Assembly: GCF_003369795.1 (NCBI RefSeq)
Contig: NZ_CP026730.1
Coordinates: 1,984,001-2,048,000, forward strand
Length of the DNA: 64,000 nucleotides
Source: Streptomyces sp. CB09001
GTDB taxonomy: Bacteria; Actinomycetota; Actinomycetes; Streptomycetales; Streptomycetaceae
Direction: 5' to 3'
Made by a program: the position numbers and the translations under genes. Position 1 is the stretch's first letter; each line of letters opens with the position of its first letter. The notes under the pieces are model-generated. The model did not search any database and had not been told where the DNA came from. It worked only from the letters and a program-made list of their open reading frames with translations. Shown piece by piece: positions 7,883-18,726 of this stretch.

Positions 7883-10506
7883 TGACCGCCACCACCCCGG
7901 GGAACCCCCCGACGATCGTGCTGGTCGGCCACGGCATGGTCGGCCAGCGCTTCCTGGAGGCCCTCGCCGAGCGCGGCCTGACCGGTACGCACCGCGTGGT
8001 CGTCCTGTGCGAGGAGCCGCGCCCCGCCTACGACCGCGTCCGGCTCACCTCGTACTTCTCGGGGAAGACGCCCGAGGACCTGTCGATGACCGACCTCGCC
8101 TTCCTCGACGAGCACGGCATCGAGCTGCGCGTCGGGGACCCGGCGGAGACGATCGACCGGGAGGCGCGCACGGTGACCGCCCGCTCCGGGCTGGTCGTCG
8201 AGTACGACGTCCTCGTCCTGGCCACCGGCTCCTACCCGTTCGTCCCGCCGGTGCCCGGCAAGGACGCCGAGGGCTGCTTCGTCTACCGCACGATCGAGGA
8301 CCTCCTCGCCATCGAGGCGTACGCGAAGAACGCGACGACCGGCGCCGTGGTCGGCGGCGGGCTGCTCGGTCTGGAGGCCGCCGGCGCGCTCAAGGGGCTC
8401 GGACTCACCTCGCACATCGTGGAGTTCGCGCCGCGCCTGATGCCGGTGCAGGTCGACGAGGGCGGTGGCGCGGCGCTGCTGCGCACCATCGAGGAGATGG
8501 GCCTGGCCGTCCACACGGGCGTCGGCACCCAGGAGATCGTGGTCGACCCATCGGGTGCCGTCTCCGGCATGAAGCTGTCCGACGGGTCCGAACTCGCCAC
8601 CGATCTGGTGGTGTTCAGTGCCGGTGTCCGCCCCCGCGACCAGCTCGCCCGGGACTGTGGCCTCGCGGTCGGCGAGCGCGGCGGCATCAGCGTCGACGAG
8701 CGGTGCCGCACGGTCACCGACGAGCGCGTGTTCGCGATCGGCGAGTGCGCGCTGGCCGCCGACGGGCGGGTGTACGGGCTGGTGGCGCCCGGGTACGAGC
8801 AGGCCGAGACGGCCGCGGCCGCCATCGCCGCCGAGGAGAGCGACCAGTTGACGTTCACCGGCGCCGACCTGTCCACCAAGCTGAAGCTGCTCGGCGTGGA
8901 CGTGGCGTCCTTCGGCGACGCGCACGGTGCCACCGCCGACTGCCTGGACGTCGTCTACTCCGACTCCCGCTCGGGCCTGTACAAGAAGCTGGTCGTCGCC
9001 CGCGACGGCACGCTGCTCGGCGGCATCCTGGTCGGCGACGCGGAGGCGTACGGCACCCTGCGCGCCTTCACCGGCTCGGTCCCGCCCGTCTCCCCCGAGT
9101 CGCTCGTGCTGCCCGCCGGTGCCGGGGCCCCGGACCGGCTCGGCCCGTCGGCGCTGCCCGACGACGCGGTGATCTGCTCCTGCCACAACGTCACCAAGGG
9201 CACGATCCGGGGCGCCGTGACGGAGCACTCCTGCACGACCGTGCCCGAGGTGAAGAAGTGCACCAGGGCCGGTACCGGCTGCGGCTCCTGCGTCAAGGTA
9301 CTCGGCCAGCTGGTCACCGCCGAGCTGGAGGCGAGCGGCGTCGAGGTCGACAAGGGGCTGTGCGGCTGCTTCGCGCAGACCCGCGAGGAGCTGTACGAGA
9401 TCGTCGGCGCCCTGCGGATCACCTCCTACCGGGAGCTGCTGGACCGGCACGGCCGGGAGGGCGCGCGGGGCGGTGAGGGCTGCGAGGTGTGCAAGCCGGC
9501 GGTCGGCTCGATCATCGCCTCGCTGGCCCCGGCGATCGGCGCGAGCGGCTACGTCCTGGAGGGCGAGCAGGCCGCGCTCCAGGACACCAACGACCACTTC
9601 CTGGCGAACCTCCAGCGCAACGGCTCCTACTCCGTCGTCCCGCGCATTCCCGGCGGCGAGATCGCGCCGGAGAAGCTGATCGTCATCGGTGAGATCGCCC
9701 GGGACTTCGGGCTCTACACGAAGATCACCGGCGGTCAGCGCATCGACATGTTCGGCGCCCGCGTCGAACAGCTGCCGCTGATCTGGGCCCGCCTGGTGGA
9801 CGCCGGCTTCGAGTCGGGGCACGCGTACGGCAAGTCGCTGCGCACGGTGAAGTCCTGCGTGGGGCAGACCTGGTGCCGCTACGGCGTCCAGGACTCGGTG
9901 CGGATGGCGATCGACCTGGAGCTGCGCTACCGGGGCCTGAGGTCCCCGCACAAGCTGAAGTCGGCGGTCTCCGGATGCGCCCGCGAGTGCGCCGAGGCCC
10001 AGTCGAAGGACTTCGGCGTGATCGCCACCTCCAACGGCTGGAACCTGTACGTCGGCGGCAACGGCGGCGCCACCCCGCGCCACGCGGACCTCCTCGCGCA
10101 GGACCTCTCGGACGCCGAGCTGGTCCGCCTGATCGACCGGTTCCTGATGTTCTACATCCGCACCGCCGACAAGCTGGAGCGCACCTCCACCTGGCTGGAG
10201 CGCATCCCCGGCGGCCTGGACCACGTACGGGACGTCGTCGTGCACGACTCGCTCGGCATCTGCGACGAGCTGGAGTCCCTGATGTCCGCCCACGTCGCGC
10301 ACTACCGCGACGAGTGGGCCGAGACGATCAACGACCCGGAGAAGCTGGCCCGGTTCGTGTCCTTCGTGAACGCCCCCGACACCCCCGACCCGGTCGTGGG
10401 CTTCGTGCCCGAGCGCGACCAGATGAAGCCCGACCTGCCGCTGCTGAACATCGGCCTGCGGCGCCCCTCGGAAGACGACCTCCTGGAAGGAAGCACCCGG
10501 CGATGA
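7882..10506 (+). CDS. nirB: Assimilatory NAD(P)H nitrite reductase, large subunit
   Basis: An 874-residue protein that reduces nitrite to ammonium in the cytoplasm. Domain order: FAD/NAD(P)H module (about residues 1-400); BFD-type [2Fe-2S] domain with Cys432, Cys434, Cys467 and Cys470; a second BFD-like segment (LCGCF to GCEVCKPAV); a ferredoxin-like half-domain; and the siroheme/[4Fe-4S] domain with Cys659 and Cys665 (SCVGQTWC) and Cys699 and Cys703 (SGCAREC). All expected cluster ligands are present and length is typical. It overlaps its upstream neighbour by one base and nirD by four (ATGA), giving a coupled three-gene operon behind a GlnR-like site. Confidence 0.96.
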   Translation: MTATTPGNPPTIVLVGHGMVGQRFLEALAERGLTGTHRVVVLCEEPRPAYDRVRLTSYFSGKTPEDLSMTDLAFLDEHGIELRVGDPAETIDREARTVTARSGLVVEYDVLVLATGSYPFVPPVPGKDAEGCFVYRTIEDLLAIEAYAKNATTGAVVGGGLLGLEAAGALKGLGLTSHIVEFAPRLMPVQVDEGGGAALLRTIEEMGLAVHTGVGTQEIVVDPSGAVSGMKLSDGSELATDLVVFSAGVRPRDQLARDCGLAVGERGGISVDERCRTVTDERVFAIGECALAADGRVYGLVAPGYEQAETAAAAIAAEESDQLTFTGADLSTKLKLLGVDVASFGDAHGATADCLDVVYSDSRSGLYKKLVVARDGTLLGGILVGDAEAYGTLRAFTGSVPPVSPESLVLPAGAGAPDRLGPSALPDDAVICSCHNVTKGTIRGAVTEHSCTTVPEVKKCTRAGTGCGSCVKVLGQLVTAELEASGVEVDKGLCGCFAQTREELYEIVGALRITSYRELLDRHGREGARGGEGCEVCKPAVGSIIASLAPAIGASGYVLEGEQAALQDTNDHFLANLQRNGSYSVVPRIPGGEIAPEKLIVIGEIARDFGLYTKITGGQRIDMFGARVEQLPLIWARLVDAGFESGHAYGKSLRTVKSCVGQTWCRYGVQDSVRMAIDLELRYRGLRSPHKLKSAVSGCARECAEAQSKDFGVIATSNGWNLYVGGNGGATPRHADLLAQDLSDAELVRLIDRFLMFYIRTADKLERTSTWLERIPGGLDHVRDVVVHDSLGICDELESLMSAHVAHYRDEWAETINDPEKLARFVSFVNAPDTPDPVVGFVPERDQMKPDLPLLNIGLRRPSEDDLLEGSTRR

Positions 10507-10886
10507 CCCTGGCACCCGAGACGCTCGCTCCCGAGACGACCGGCCTGGAGGTCCGGCTGCGGCTGACGGACGACTGGTTCACGGCCTGCGACCTCCGCGC
10601 CCTGCTCCCGGGCCGGGGCGTGGCGGCCCTGCTGCCGGACGGCGGCCAGGCGGCCCTGTTCCGGGACCGGGACGGCGGGCTGTACGCCATCGACAACCGG
10701 GACCCGTTCACCGGCGCGGCGGTCCTCTCCCGCGGCCTGACCGGCACCCATCAGGGACGCCCGTTCGTCGCCTCCCCGCTGCTCAAGCAGCGCTTCGACC
10801 TCACGACCGGGGAGTGCCTGGACGATGCGGCGATCCGGGTGGAGACATACCGAGTGAAGGCCGTGAAGGCCGTGAAGGCCGCCTGA
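10503..10886 (+). CDS. nirD: Nitrite reductase small subunit
   Basis: A 127-residue Rieske-like NirD protein (LTDDWFTACDLRALLPGRGVAALL, then YAIDNRDPFTGAAVLSRGLTG). As in other NirD proteins, the Cys/His ligands of a true Rieske cluster are absent, so it is a structural subunit of the NirB enzyme. The start ATG overlaps the nirB TGA. The C terminus carries a threefold VKA repeat encoded by a tandem GTGAAGGCC nonamer (about 10854-10880), which looks like recent slippage in an unconstrained tail. Confidence 0.94.
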   Translation: MTLAPETLAPETTGLEVRLRLTDDWFTACDLRALLPGRGVAALLPDGGQAALFRDRDGGLYAIDNRDPFTGAAVLSRGLTGTHQGRPFVASPLLKQRFDLTTGECLDDAAIRVETYRVKAVKAVKAA

Positions 10887-10897
10887 CCCACCCTTTC

Positions 10898-10927
10898 TTG
10901 ACTGACCGTTCCAGACAGGTCTAGGCT
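10898..10927 (+). promoter_or_regulatory. Putative promoter of the tetR gene, with inverted half-sites
   Basis: A -35-like TTGACT (10898-10903) is separated by 18 bases from a -10-like TAGGCT (10922-10927). The GTG start at 10935 would be at or next to the transcript start, so the mRNA may be leaderless. GACC (10904-10907) and GGTC (10918-10921) form inverted half-sites between the two boxes, suitable for autorepression by the TetR protein. Assigned by inspection only. Confidence 0.5.
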
Positions 10928-10934
10928 GCGGACC

Positions 10935-11519
10935 GTGGCCAGGACCAAGGAGTTCGATCCGGACGCCGCGCTGCGGGCAGCCCTGGAGCTGTTCTGGCGG
11001 CGCGGCTACGAGGCGACGTCGATGACCGACCTCGTCGAGCACCTCGGCATCGGGCGCGCCAGCATCTACGCGACCTTCGGCAACAAGCGCGAGCTGTACC
11101 TGAAGGCGCTGGCGCACTACGAGCAGGGGCTGCTCCCGGACCTGTTGGCGGACCTTTCCCGGCCGGGCCCGGCGCTGCCGGGCGTACGGGCCCTGGTGCG
11201 GCGCTACGCCGCCGAGGCGAGCGCCGACGACTCGCGCCTGCGCGGCTGTTTCGTCACCAACACCGCCGCCGAGCTGGCCCCGCACGACGCGGCCGCCGCG
11301 CGTCGGGTCGAGCGGAACTGGGACCAGCTGGAGACCGTGCTGCACACCTCGCTGGCCCGGGCCCGCGCCGAGGGCGAACTGCCCGCCGGACGCGATCCGC
11401 TGGCGCTCGCCCGCATGCTGCTGGTCCTGCTCCAGGGCATGCGGGTGGTCGGCAAGGCCTCGCCGGACCCGGCCAGGATGCGGGACGCGGCGGAGGCGGC
11501 GCTCGTACTGCTCGACTGA
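10935..11519 (+). CDS. TetR-family transcriptional regulator
   Basis: A 194-residue regulator. The N-terminal helix-turn-helix is textbook TetR (ALELFWRRGYEATSMTDLVEHLG, then IGRASIYATFGNKRELYLKAL), and the rest is an all-helical ligand-binding domain resembling the AcrR/YcdC-like group. The GTG start fits a promoter that would give a leaderless message. It precedes an SDR gene on the same strand by 80 bases; a perfect palindrome ACCGATCGGT just before that gene is its likely operator. This gives a simple inferred circuit: regulator represses itself and the SDR until a small-molecule inducer binds. Confidence 0.93.
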   Translation: MARTKEFDPDAALRAALELFWRRGYEATSMTDLVEHLGIGRASIYATFGNKRELYLKALAHYEQGLLPDLLADLSRPGPALPGVRALVRRYAAEASADDSRLRGCFVTNTAAELAPHDAAAARRVERNWDQLETVLHTSLARARAEGELPAGRDPLALARMLLVLLQGMRVVGKASPDPARMRDAAEAALVLLD

Positions 11520-11531
11520 GGACACGGACGG

Positions 11532-11549
11532 ACCCCTCTCCGGAGGGGT
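11532..11549 (+). terminator. Hairpin after tetR
   Basis: ACCCCTC (11532-11538), loop TCCG, GAGGGGT (11543-11549) directly follows the tetR stop. There is no long T run, as is usual in Streptomyces. It could separate tetR transcription from the SDR gene. Confidence 0.45.
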
Positions 11550-11570
11550 GTCTGCACGGCCCCATATTAA

Positions 11571-11580
11571 ACCGATCGGT
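11571..11580 (+). promoter_or_regulatory. Palindromic operator candidate ACCGATCGGT before an SDR gene
   Basis: A perfect 10-base palindrome 19 bases before the SDR start codon at 11600, in an A/T-richer stretch (CATATTAA on its left). The ACCGATCGGT core resembles operators of AcrR-type TetR proteins, and the tetR gene lies just upstream. Binding is inferred. Confidence 0.5.
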
Positions 11581-11599
11581 CAAGAAAAAGGGGAGATTC

Positions 11600-12367
11600 A
11601 TGACCACCCAGCGCTTCACCGGCAGGACCGCCCTCGTCACCGGCGCGGGCTCCGGCATCGGACGGGCCGTCGCCGTCGCCCTGGCCGCCGAGGGCGCGCA
11701 CGTCGTCGTCGCCGGGCGCGCCCGGGGACCGCTCGACGAGACGGCGGCCCTGATCGAGGGGGCGGGCGGCAAGGCGCTGGCGGTCACCGCGGACGTCACC
11801 CGGCCCGCCGACGTGGACGCCCTCGTGGCCGCCGCCGCGGACCACTTCGGCTCCCTCGACGTGGCCGTGAACAACGCGGGCGTCTTCCGCGGCGGGGCGC
11901 CCGTCGCCGACCTGTCCGAGGAGGACTGGCACACGCAGCTCGACATCAACGTCACCGGCGTGTTCCTCGCCCTGCGCGCCGAGGTCCGGCACATGCGCAC
12001 CCAGCCGGGCGGCGGCACGATCGTGAACATCGCCTCCACCTTCGGGGCGCACAAGCGCAGTCCGGGCGCCACGGCCTACACGGCGACCAAGGCGGCCGTC
12101 TCGGCCCTCACCCGGGGCGCCGCCCTGGACCACGTCGGGGACGGCGTACGCATCAACGCCGTCAGCCCCGGCGCCACGGCGACCTCGATGTCCCTGCGGC
12201 CGGGCGAGACGGAGGCGGGGCGGGCCGAGCGGATGCGCGGGGAGACGCCGCTCGGCCGGGTGTCGGCGGTGGCGGAGGTCGCGGCGGCCGTGCTGTACCT
12301 GGCGTCCGACGACGCGGCGTCGGTGGTGGGGACCGACCTGGTGGTGGACGGCGGCCAGACGGCCTGA
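11600..12367 (+). CDS. SDR-family oxidoreductase under probable TetR control
   Basis: A 255-residue classical SDR. It has TGAGSGIG at residues 14-21, NNAG at 91-94, Asn117, Ser146 and Tyr160/Lys164, ending in VVGTDLVVDGGQTA. The ATG at 11600 follows AAAAGGGGAG. TetR-SDR pairs of this kind are common in Streptomyces and often respond to xenobiotics or pathway intermediates; the substrate is unknown here. It converges on the SDR at 12408-13340, with a shared hairpin between the two stops. Confidence 0.92.
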   Translation: MTTQRFTGRTALVTGAGSGIGRAVAVALAAEGAHVVVAGRARGPLDETAALIEGAGGKALAVTADVTRPADVDALVAAAADHFGSLDVAVNNAGVFRGGAPVADLSEEDWHTQLDINVTGVFLALRAEVRHMRTQPGGGTIVNIASTFGAHKRSPGATAYTATKAAVSALTRGAALDHVGDGVRINAVSPGATATSMSLRPGETEAGRAERMRGETPLGRVSAVAEVAAAVLYLASDDAASVVGTDLVVDGGQTA

Positions 12368-12384
12368 GCGCCGGTCGCGCGCCC

Positions 12385-12406
12385 CGGCCCCGGGTCTTTG
12401 GGGCCG
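12385..12406. terminator. Bidirectional terminator between convergent SDR genes
   Basis: CGGCCCC (12385-12391), 8-base loop, GGGGCCG (12400-12406). The stem occupies most of the 40-base gap between two facing stop codons and can serve both strands. Confidence 0.6.
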
Positions 12407-12407
12407 C

Positions 12408-13340
12408 TCAGGGCAGCAGCGCCTCGTAGATGACGCCCGTCAGCCGCTCGGAGGCCGCCCACAGCCGCTCCCCCATCGCGTCGTCGGTGGTCCAGGACGC
12501 CCGCCAGGACGGTGCGGGCGCCCCGCGCCACATCGCGAAGGACGGGCCGGTGAAGGAGTCGGAGGGCACACCGGGCGCGGTCGCCGCGTACAGGACGGGC
12601 AGCGCGCCCGTCTCCGGGGACTGGGCGACGACCCGGTTCCCGAGCCGCGCCAGCCGCTCGGCGACCCGGCGCCCCTCGGCCCGGGGCCCGGCGGCCGACA
12701 GGCCGGTCTCGGCGTATCCGGGGTGGGCGGCGACCGCGCGGACGTCCGAGGCGCCCTCCCGTGCCGCGAGCCGGCGCGCCAGCTCGTGGGTGAAGAGCAG
12801 GTTGGCGGACTTCGAGCGGGCGTACGCGGTCCAGCGCCCGTACCGCCGCACGCTGTTGAGGTCGCGCGGGTCGACCCTGGCCAGCGCGTGCAGGAAGCTG
12901 GAGACCGTCACGATCCGGGCGCCGGGCGCGGCCAGCAGGGAGGGCAGCAGCAGCCCGGTGAGCGCGAAGTGCCCCAGGTGGTTGACGCCGAACTGGGTCT
13001 CGAAGCCGTCCGCCGTCGTGCCGTGCGGCAGCGCCATCACCCCGGCGTTGTTGACGAGGAGATCGACCCGCTCGTACGGCAGTCCGTAGGCGAACTCCCG
13101 GACCGAGGCCAGGTCCCCGAGGTCCAGCCGCGCCGGTTCCACGACGGCGGAGGGCACCTCGCCGAGCAGGCGCTCCACGGCCGCGTTGCCGCGCTCCCCG
13201 CTGCGGCAGGCGAGCACGACGGAGGCCCCCTTGCGCGCCAGCTCCCGGGCGATCACGTAGCCGAGGCCGCCGTTGGCCCCGGTGACGACGGCGACGCGCC
13301 CGTCCAGGTCGGGGATGTCGCCCGTGCTCCAGCCGGTCAT
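12408..13340 (-). CDS. SDR-family oxidoreductase, retinol-dehydrogenase-like
   Basis: A 310-residue SDR, longer than the classical form. The cofactor motif TGANGGLG lies at residues 20-27, NNAG at 98-101, Ser147/Ser148 and Tyr173/Lys177 (YARSKSANL). The NAGVMALP, GVNHLGHFALTGLLLP and AHPGYAETGL stretches are typical of the group annotated as retinol or protochlorophyllide dehydrogenase-like oxidoreductases in actinomycetes. The ATG at 13340 follows GAAGGAG. Substrate not identifiable. It is a single gene, divergent from the excalibur protein gene. Confidence 0.9.
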   Translation of the reverse strand: MTGWSTGDIPDLDGRVAVVTGANGGLGYVIARELARKGASVVLACRSGERGNAAVERLLGEVPSAVVEPARLDLGDLASVREFAYGLPYERVDLLVNNAGVMALPHGTTADGFETQFGVNHLGHFALTGLLLPSLLAAPGARIVTVSSFLHALARVDPRDLNSVRRYGRWTAYARSKSANLLFTHELARRLAAREGASDVRAVAAHPGYAETGLSAAGPRAEGRRVAERLARLGNRVVAQSPETGALPVLYAATAPGVPSDSFTGPSFAMWRGAPAPSWRASWTTDDAMGERLWAASERLTGVIYEALLP

Positions 13341-13518
13341 CGGCGGCTCCTTCGCTGGTCCGGACCTCTCTCACCGTACGCGCCCGGCGGTCCTGAGCGG
13401 AGAGCTACCGTCCGGTCACGTTCTCATCACGAGTCCTTCATATCCCCACCACATCTCGGTCACCTCAATAGCTTCGTCACCTCATATCCGCTCATCCACA
13501 CCATTCCCGGGACTCTCG

Positions 13519-13989
13519 ATGAAGCTGCTCCGCAAGCCCGCCGCCGTCACCGTCGCCGCCCTGGCCCTGGCCGCCCTGCCGGCCGCGGCCGCCCAGGCGC
13601 ACGACGGCACCCACCCGTTCAAGAACTGCTCCGAGGCGTACGAGAACGGCCACTCCAACATCCCGAAGGGCGACGAGCACTACGGCAAGCACCTGGACCG
13701 CGACCAGGACGGCGTCGGCTGCGACAAGCCGCCGGCCGGCTTCGTGCCCGCCGACGACAAGGACACCGGCGCCGAGGACACGGACGACGCGGGCGCCGGG
13801 AGCGGGACGGACTCCGGGAGCGAGGAGGGCGGCGGCGCCGAGGCCGCCGGGCAGCAGGGCACGGACCTGGCCGAGACCGGCGGCGACGACAGCACCCCGT
13901 ACCTGGCGGCGGGCGGCGCGGTCGTCGTGCTCGCGGGCGGCGGACTGCTGCTGGCCGCGCGCCGCTGCCGGAGCGACGGCGCGGCCTGA
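13519..13989 (+). CDS. Excalibur calcium-binding surface protein with LAETG sorting signal
   Basis: A 156-residue exported protein. The signal peptide ends near AAAAQA. An excalibur domain follows (residues about 33-70) with the calcium-loop signature DRDQDGVGCD and a paired cysteine in FKNCSEAY. A low-complexity Asp/Gly/Glu-rich spacer leads to an LAETG sorting motif (residues 117-121), a hydrophobic segment and a positively charged RRCRSDGAA tail. LAxTG is the published signal of class E sortases, so wall anchoring by an SrtE enzyme encoded elsewhere is expected. The sortase in this window looks like class F. Start ATG chosen because the signal peptide begins there; the ribosome-binding site is weak. 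Confidence 0.85.
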   Translation: MKLLRKPAAVTVAALALAALPAAAAQAHDGTHPFKNCSEAYENGHSNIPKGDEHYGKHLDRDQDGVGCDKPPAGFVPADDKDTGAEDTDDAGAGSGTDSGSEEGGGAEAAGQQGTDLAETGGDDSTPYLAAGGAVVVLAGGGLLLAARRCRSDGAA

Positions 13990-14043
13990 ACCGCCCCGTG
14001 CCCGACCGGCCCGGCGGCGGGCGCCCCTGGAGCCCCGTCCGTT

Positions 14044-15252
14044 TCAGCGGCGGGGTTCCGGCGCCCTGAGGCTGAACGCGGCGCTGCTCAGCCAGCGCCG
14101 TGCGGCCCGGGCCACCGGGCGCTCGACGAACCGCTGCACGACGTAGGAGAGGGCGACCAGGGCGGCGACGGTGACGCAGACCACGACCCACGGGTGGGCC
14201 CGGTCGCCGAAGTGGTGCATGACGTTGACGCCGATGGCGTCGTGCAGCAGGTACAGCGGGAAGGTCAGCGTGCCCGCGACGGTCAGTCCGCGCCAGCGGA
14301 TGCGGCTGGTCCAGCCGAGTGCCACGGCGGCGACCAGCAGGAAGAACACCGTGATGATCAGGACCAGCCAGCCGCGCCCGGGCTGCCACACGTCCCAGTC
14401 CAGACGGCCTCCGCCGGGCGTCAGCAGGTAGTGCAGCGCCAGCAGCCACGACATGGCGACGATGCCCCACAGCAGCGGGGTGGGACGGTAGCGGTACATG
14501 AGGTAGAAGGCCATGCCCGCGATGAAGTAGGGCGCGGACGGCGGGTTCACCAGCAGCGTGAGCAGGTGGATGTCGGCGCCGGGGGCCAGCACGGCGGCGA
14601 CCGTCCACAGCCCGCAGTAGATCACGACCCTCTGGTACGTCAGGCCCTTCCACACCACGACCGCGAAGGTGAGGTAGAAGCACAGCTCGGGCCAGAGCGT
14701 CCAGTAGACGGAGTCCAGGTTCTCCACGCCCAGCGGCGTCTGGAGCATCGTCAGGTTGGCGAAGATCACCCGCGGGTGCGGCTGCCCGAACGGGTCACCG
14801 GCGAAGTAGATCACGCAGGCCGTGATCGCGACGGCCACCCAGTACATGGGGTACAGCCGGGTGACGCGGGAGATGAAGAAGTCGCGCGGGGTGCGGCCCC
14901 ACGCGCTCATGCAGATGACGAACCCGCTGATCAGGAAGAAGAGTTCGACGCCGAGCCGGCCGTAGGCGAAGTAGCTCTGGGCCTCGGGGAAGACGCTGTC
15001 GACGGGGCGGCCCCACATGGTCCGCATCGTGGAGGGCACCTGACCGACGAAGTGGAAGAAGACCACGGACAGGGCCGCAAGGAACCGCAGTCCGTCCAGG
15101 GCGGCGAGCCGGTTCCGGGGCACGGGGGGTCCGGCCTCGGGGACCTTCTCCGCCGCGACGGTCCGGGGGCTGGGCACCTTGCCCCCGGCTCTGTCCCCCG
15201 TCCCGTCCCGGTGGGCCGTACCGGCCGGTTCCCTGTGATCCGTCTGGGTCAT
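14044..15252 (-). CDS. OafA-type membrane acyltransferase
   Basis: A 402-residue acyltransferase-3 family protein with about ten membrane segments. The N-terminal cytoplasmic stretch of about 45 residues is followed by the family opening LDGLRFLAALSVVFFHFVG, including the conserved His, then LGVELFFLISGFVI and, near residue 140, RVTRLYPMYW. Members transfer acyl groups from cytoplasmic acyl-CoA to sugars or other cell-surface or secreted acceptors. Acceptor unknown. The ATG at 15252 follows CCGGAACGG and gives the expected length. It reads leftward, downstream of ppdK but beyond a strong hairpin, so it is probably transcribed separately. Confidence 0.88.
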   Translation of the reverse strand: MTQTDHREPAGTAHRDGTGDRAGGKVPSPRTVAAEKVPEAGPPVPRNRLAALDGLRFLAALSVVFFHFVGQVPSTMRTMWGRPVDSVFPEAQSYFAYGRLGVELFFLISGFVICMSAWGRTPRDFFISRVTRLYPMYWVAVAITACVIYFAGDPFGQPHPRVIFANLTMLQTPLGVENLDSVYWTLWPELCFYLTFAVVVWKGLTYQRVVIYCGLWTVAAVLAPGADIHLLTLLVNPPSAPYFIAGMAFYLMYRYRPTPLLWGIVAMSWLLALHYLLTPGGGRLDWDVWQPGRGWLVLIITVFFLLVAAVALGWTSRIRWRGLTVAGTLTFPLYLLHDAIGVNVMHHFGDRAHPWVVVCVTVAALVALSYVVQRFVERPVARAARRWLSSAAFSLRAPEPRR

Positions 15253-15397
15253 CCAACCACCGTTCCGGGTGTCGGCCACTGTCCGCTGCCAGGGCCCTCC
15301 GAGTCTGCTGACAGCTTGCTGCTGCTCAGCAGACAGGAATTCACACCGTTGCACGTGTCACAAAAGGCGGCGGGACGCGAGCGGGGACTCCCGCGCG

Positions 15398-15430
15398 AAA
15401 GGCGGCACCCCCGCACGGGTGCCGCCTTTT
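15398..15430 (-). terminator. Strong terminator downstream of ppdK
   Basis: AAAGGCGGCACCC (15398-15410) pairs perfectly with GGGTGCCGCCTTT (15417-15429) across a 6-base loop. It sits about 85 bases past the ppdK stop, with U-rich ends on both strands. It also shields the acyltransferase gene from read-through. Confidence 0.85.
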
Positions 15431-15514
15431 CTCGTGGTCCGGAGCCGCCGCCGATCGGTGAGGGTGGTCGGGTGACAGACGGCGGCTCCGGGGCTCGGTG
15501 CCCCGTTCGGGGTT

Positions 15515-18244
<2,730 letters not shown>

Positions 18245-18726
18245 GGGTCTCGACTCCTCGAGGACGCGGTGGCTGCCCTGACGGCGAGGAATGTACCCAG
18301 ATCAAAGGCCTGTGGGTACGTCCACGTGTGCGTCATGCGCCTGTAACCACCCGTCCGCCAGCGGATCAAAAGTCAAGGCTTGGCAAGCGACCGACCACTT
18401 GTGTTTTCACTTCTTGAACACATGAACTCTTGTACGCCGGACCCTCCGCTCACTTGAGCGTCATTAGCTACGTTTGAGTTCGCTCGATGAACGATCAACG
18501 CATGGCACTCAGTGCCACACCTTGGAGAAGTGGAGCCGTCCACAATCCGCTCATCTGAGCACCCCCTCTATCAGAGGTGGCGAGAATCACGCTCCCACAG
18601 AGCGCCGGATTTCACCATGCGGACCCGTGAACGGACCGCCGGCGCCGGACGTACGAGAGTGCGGCGGGTCCCGGCCCCCTCGCCGGGGCCCGCCGTCCAC
18701 CGGGTTTCGCACGGAAGGACCTTCGG
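18245..18726. other. 482-base divergent intergenic region between ppdK and the LTA-synthase-like gene
   Basis: No convincing coding sequence. The ppdK ribosome-binding site (GAGGAGT) lies next to 18245, and on the right GGAAGGA precedes the GTG at 18727. Around 18361-18420 the base composition drops to A/T-richer sequence with TTGACT on the minus strand (near 18372-18377), probably part of the ppdK promoter; a good -10 at standard spacing was not found. GAGCG near 18457 and CGCTC near 18481 form a weak inverted repeat. Both flanking promoters should lie here. Confidence 0.5.

Noticed and set aside
13867..13881. LAETG as a substrate of the sortase at 3721
   Set aside because: LAxTG is the class E preference, while the window's sortase looks like class F; the genes are also 9 kb apart. 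Kept only as a note.
18361..18480. Small RNA or riboswitch in the ppdK upstream region
   Set aside because: A/T-richer than its surroundings with only weak inverted repeats; no recognisable riboswitch core.
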